Shown here: one piece after another, positions 6,850 through 9,219 of the stretch
Numbering within the stretch: the stretch's first letter is position 1
Layout: every line of letters begins with the position of its first letter
Source of the DNA: Nitrospinota bacterium
Lineage (GTDB): Bacteria > Tectomicrobia > Entotheonellia > J063
Assembly: GCA_003696125.1 (NCBI GenBank)
Contig: RFHZ01000337.1
Coordinates: 1 to 9,219, forward strand
Reading direction: 5' to 3'
DNA length: 9,219 bases
The notes under the pieces: model-generated
The model's input: only the letters and a program-made list of their open reading frames with translations
Databases searched by the model: none
What the model was told of the DNA's origin: nothing
Program-made: the position numbers and the translations under genes

Positions 6850-8721
6850 ATGCAGTTTCACTCTTTATCGGATGAACGGTTGGGACGCCTGCTCCTCGCC
6901 CGGGGGGATCTGACCGAGGAGCAGTTGGCACTGGCCCGGGAAGAGCAGCAGAAGACCGGTCTCCCCCTCTGGCGAGTATTACTCTCCCTCCTCTTCATCT
7001 CCCCGCAAAGGATGACCGAGATCCTCCAGCGTGCCGTCCATCTCCCTGATCGGCAGTTGCAGGATCGCCTGCTCCGGGAGGCGCTCGTGCACAGCGATCA
7101 GGGGAGCGAGATGCAACTGGAGGCCTGGAGCGCAGCGGCAAAGACGGCTGGTCTCCCCCTGGCGGAGTGGCTGGTCGAACAGGGGCATTTCACCGCAGAG
7201 GAACTGGCCCGGATCCTGGCCCGTTACTTACGGCTCCCTTATATCGATCTGGACCGGTTGACGGTGGGAGAGGAGGTCTGGTCCCTGCTCCCGGCCCACC
7301 TGATGCGGGAACAGGAGATCATCCCCCTGCAGGATAATGGGGAAGAGGTGCTGCTGGGGGCCAGTATCCCCCCGGATGAGGCGGTGCTCGATTATATCGG
7401 CTTTCTCACCGGACGCCAGCCCAGGGTGGCCATCGTGGCCAGGGATAAACTCCAGCAGCTCTTCCGGCAATGGGAGAGGATGATCGCTCCCTGGTCTCCT
7501 TCCCTCCCCCCGCAACGGGTGGGTGAAGAGAGGCGGGTCCCGATCCTCTGGCAAAGACCTCCGGAGGACCTGTCCGTTGTCCAGCTCGTCTCCTCCATCA
7601 TCGAGGGGGCGGTGCAGGTCCGGGCGACCGACATCCATCTCGAACCGCAGGCGTTGGAGATGCGGGTACGCTACCGGATCGATGGCATGCTGTACGATGT
7701 GATGGCCATCCCCCTCTCCCTGCAGCCGGCCGTCATCTCCCGGGTCAAGGTCCTGGCCGAGATGGACATCACCGAGCGCCGGGTGCCCCAAGACGGGCGG
7801 ATGAGCATGACCATTCAGGGCAACGAGTACCACATGCGTATCGCCACCCTCCCTACCAAGCGCGGGGAAAAGCTGGTGATCCGCATCCTGACCGAAACCA
7901 ACGTCTTCAAGGGCCTGAAGCAGATCGGCCTGGATGAGCGGGAGACCGTGCTGGTCAAGCGCCTGATTGCCAGGCCGTACGGGATGATTCTGGTGACCGG
8001 TCCTATCGGGAGCGGCAAGACCACCACCCTCTATGCCATGCTCAACGAACTCGATATCTTGACCAACAACATCGTGACCATCGAAGATCCGGTCGAGTAC
8101 CTGTTGACCGGCATCAACCAGGTGGAGGTAGACCCCAAAGCGGGGATTACCTTTGCCTCTGGACTGCGCTCCATGCTCCGGCAGGATGCGGATATCCTGA
8201 TGGTGGGGGAGATCCGGGACAACGAGACGGCCAGGATCGCGGTGCGTGCGGCGCTGACCGGGCAGCAGGTCTTCAGCACCCTGCATACCGTGGATACGCC
8301 GAGCGCGATCACGACGCTGCGGAACTTTGATATTCAATCCTTTCTGATCGCCAGCGCCCTGAACGGCGTGGTGGCTCAACGACTGGTCCGCAAGATCTGC
8401 CCGTATTGCAAGGAGGGGTATAGCCCGAGCCAGGCGATCTTACGACAACTGGGCCTGGCAGACGACGGCGCGTACACGTTCTTTGTGGGTCGGGGCTGTG
8501 AAGCCTGCTATTATACAGGGTACCTGGGGCGAACCGGGGTCTTTGAGATCCTGGTGATCGACAAGACGATCAAGGAGTTGATCACCAACCAGGCCAGCGA
8601 GGATGAGATCAAGGAGACGGCGATCAAGGAAGGGATGCGTACCCTGCACCAGTCTGGTGTCCAGAAGGTGATCGACGGGATTACCACCCCGGAGGAGGTC
8701 ATGCGGGAGATTTTCCTCTAG
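6850..8721 (+). CDS. gspE: Type II secretion ATPase GspE with N-terminal MshEN c-di-GMP-binding domain
   Basis: Cytoplasmic hexameric ATPase of 623 residues that powers pseudopilus assembly. The N-terminus holds RLG(R10-G12), then LLARGDLTEEQLALAREEQ to Q33, matching the MshEN pattern known to bind c-di-GMP. A degenerate second copy (about 38-62) and a third related helix pair (LAEWLVEQGHFTAEELARIL, 104-123) followed by LRLPYIDLD complete the domain. The ATPase core has Walker A GPIGSGKTTT (384-393, K390), the Asp box with E412/D413 (IEDPVEY), Walker B ILMVGEIRD (449-457, E454) and His box STLHT (H479). The zinc-binding insert keeps all four cysteines (C517, C520, C550, C553). ATG 6850 has AGGGAG 9 bases upstream. 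PilB/MshE-type pilus ATPases share this architecture, but the I-J-K neighbours favour T2SS. c-di-GMP binding is inferred from the motif. Confidence 0.95.
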   Translation: MQFHSLSDERLGRLLLARGDLTEEQLALAREEQQKTGLPLWRVLLSLLFISPQRMTEILQRAVHLPDRQLQDRLLREALVHSDQGSEMQLEAWSAAAKTAGLPLAEWLVEQGHFTAEELARILARYLRLPYIDLDRLTVGEEVWSLLPAHLMREQEIIPLQDNGEEVLLGASIPPDEAVLDYIGFLTGRQPRVAIVARDKLQQLFRQWERMIAPWSPSLPPQRVGEERRVPILWQRPPEDLSVVQLVSSIIEGAVQVRATDIHLEPQALEMRVRYRIDGMLYDVMAIPLSLQPAVISRVKVLAEMDITERRVPQDGRMSMTIQGNEYHMRIATLPTKRGEKLVIRILTETNVFKGLKQIGLDERETVLVKRLIARPYGMILVTGPIGSGKTTTLYAMLNELDILTNNIVTIEDPVEYLLTGINQVEVDPKAGITFASGLRSMLRQDADILMVGEIRDNETARIAVRAALTGQQVFSTLHTVDTPSAITTLRNFDIQSFLIASALNGVVAQRLVRKICPYCKEGYSPSQAILRQLGLADDGAYTFFVGRGCEACYYTGYLGRTGVFEILVIDKTIKELITNQASEDEIKETAIKEGMRTLHQSGVQKVIDGITTPEEVMREIFL

Positions 8722-8746
8722 ACGGAGGAAGGGAAGGAGAGAGCTG

Positions 8747-9219
8747 ATGGCGCTATTACCAGAGGATCAACGGCGTACAGGAGGTGTGGAGCAGGATCGT
8801 TCCGGTCTGGGACCAGAGGTGGAAGCAGGAGGAGGAGCCCAATCGTTCTGGCAACGCCATGTGCGCTCCTATTTTACCCTGCGTCTTTCCCAGGAACACC
8901 TGATCGGGTTCTGCCGGCAACTCTCTGTGCTCACCGATATCGGGGTGCCGTTGCTCAAGGCCTTGGAGATCATCGAGAAGCGGACCGAGGTGAAGGCGTT
9001 GCAGAGCATTGCCCGGGGACTGGCAGAGCGGATCGAGGCCGGGGAATCCTTTTCTGCGGCCCTTACCCACTTTCCCCAGGTCTTTTCCCGCTTCTTTGTG
9101 AACATGATCGTGATGGCAGAGCTGGGGGGAGTGCTCGACCGTACCCTGCACATCCTGGCCGATTACCTGGAAAAGGAGGCAGAGATCCGGCAGAAGGTGC
9201 GGCGGGCCCTGATGTACCC
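8747..9219 (+). CDS. gspF: Type II secretion inner-membrane platform protein GspF, N-terminal part
   Basis: Polytopic inner-membrane platform protein that connects the GspE motor to pseudopilus growth; 157 codons are present before the right edge. From about residue 48 the sequence follows the first T2SSF cytoplasmic domain: FCRQLSVLTDIGVPLLKALE, then IEAGESFSAALTHFPQVFSR, then AELGGVLDRTLHILADYLE and KVRRALMY, ending just before the expected first membrane helix. The first 40 residues are a Gly- and charge-rich stretch (VEAGGGAQSFWQ). They replace the roughly 60-residue opening usually seen in GspF, with its tyrosine-rich strand, Gly turns and LP element. ATG 8747 has AAGGAG 7 bases upstream and lies 25 bases after the gspE stop, so this start is well supported. 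PilC-type pilus homologues share the fold; the context argues for GspF. Confidence 0.93.
   Translation, partial: MALLPEDQRRTGGVEQDRSGLGPEVEAGGGAQSFWQRHVRSYFTLRLSQEHLIGFCRQLSVLTDIGVPLLKALEIIEKRTEVKALQSIARGLAERIEAGESFSAALTHFPQVFSRFFVNMIVMAELGGVLDRTLHILADYLEKEAEIRQKVRRALMY

Noticed and set aside
7228-8379. Long minus-strand open frame (383 codons) opposite gspE
   Set aside because: It lies entirely antisense to the highly conserved GspE core, its translation is low-complexity (rich in G, D, H, Q, P) with no recognisable domain, and such frames are common opposite GC-rich genes.

Overview
The window looks like a chromosomal segment of a GC-rich diderm (Gram-negative) bacterium. It carries part of a tripartite RND efflux system and part of a type II secretion system (T2SS), both of which need an outer membrane. 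Base composition and protein style would fit a Desulfobacterota-like or related deep-branching proteobacterial lineage. That placement is inference only; no rRNA or other taxonomic marker is present.

Left block, minus strand (1-2836): a promoter with near-consensus sigma-70 elements (-35 TTGACC, 17-bp spacer, -10 TAGAAT) drives a two-gene efflux operon. The first gene is a periplasmic membrane-fusion (adaptor) protein. The second is an RND inner-membrane pump of the AcrB/HAE-1 superfamily, cut by the left window edge about half way through. The adaptor reading frame is broken by one in-frame TAA at codon 162, at the tip of its alpha-helical hairpin. The frame continues perfectly on both sides, so this is a point nonsense mutation (or a sequencing error), not a frameshift.

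Middle block, plus strand (2939-4715): after a 182-bp divergent intergenic region come a PleD-like receiver-GGDEF response regulator with intact phosphorylation, catalytic and inhibitory sites, and a cyclic-nucleotide-binding protein. The latter has a complete CRP-type phosphate-binding cassette but no DNA-binding helix-turn-helix; its C-terminal half looks like a small alpha/beta domain with a beta-alpha-beta-beta-alpha-beta pattern.

Right block, plus strand (4783-9219): T2SS genes in the order I-J-K-E-F. GspI, GspJ and GspK are the minor pseudopilins that form the pilus-tip complex. GspE is the cytoplasmic secretion ATPase. GspF is the inner-membrane platform protein, cut by the right edge. 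GspE begins with an MshEN-type cyclic-di-GMP-binding motif. GspF lacks the usual N-terminal segment.

Taken together, a signal-responsive diguanylate cyclase and a nucleotide-binding sensor lie directly upstream of a secretion apparatus whose ATPase appears able to bind c-di-GMP. A plausible model is a local circuit in which c-di-GMP, and perhaps a second nucleotide, gates secretion. All genes from 2939 to the right edge are co-directional with short gaps, no recognisable internal terminator and one overlap, so they may be one transcript. No mobile elements, CRISPR arrays, tRNA or rRNA genes were seen, and no stretch over 300 bases is without a gene.
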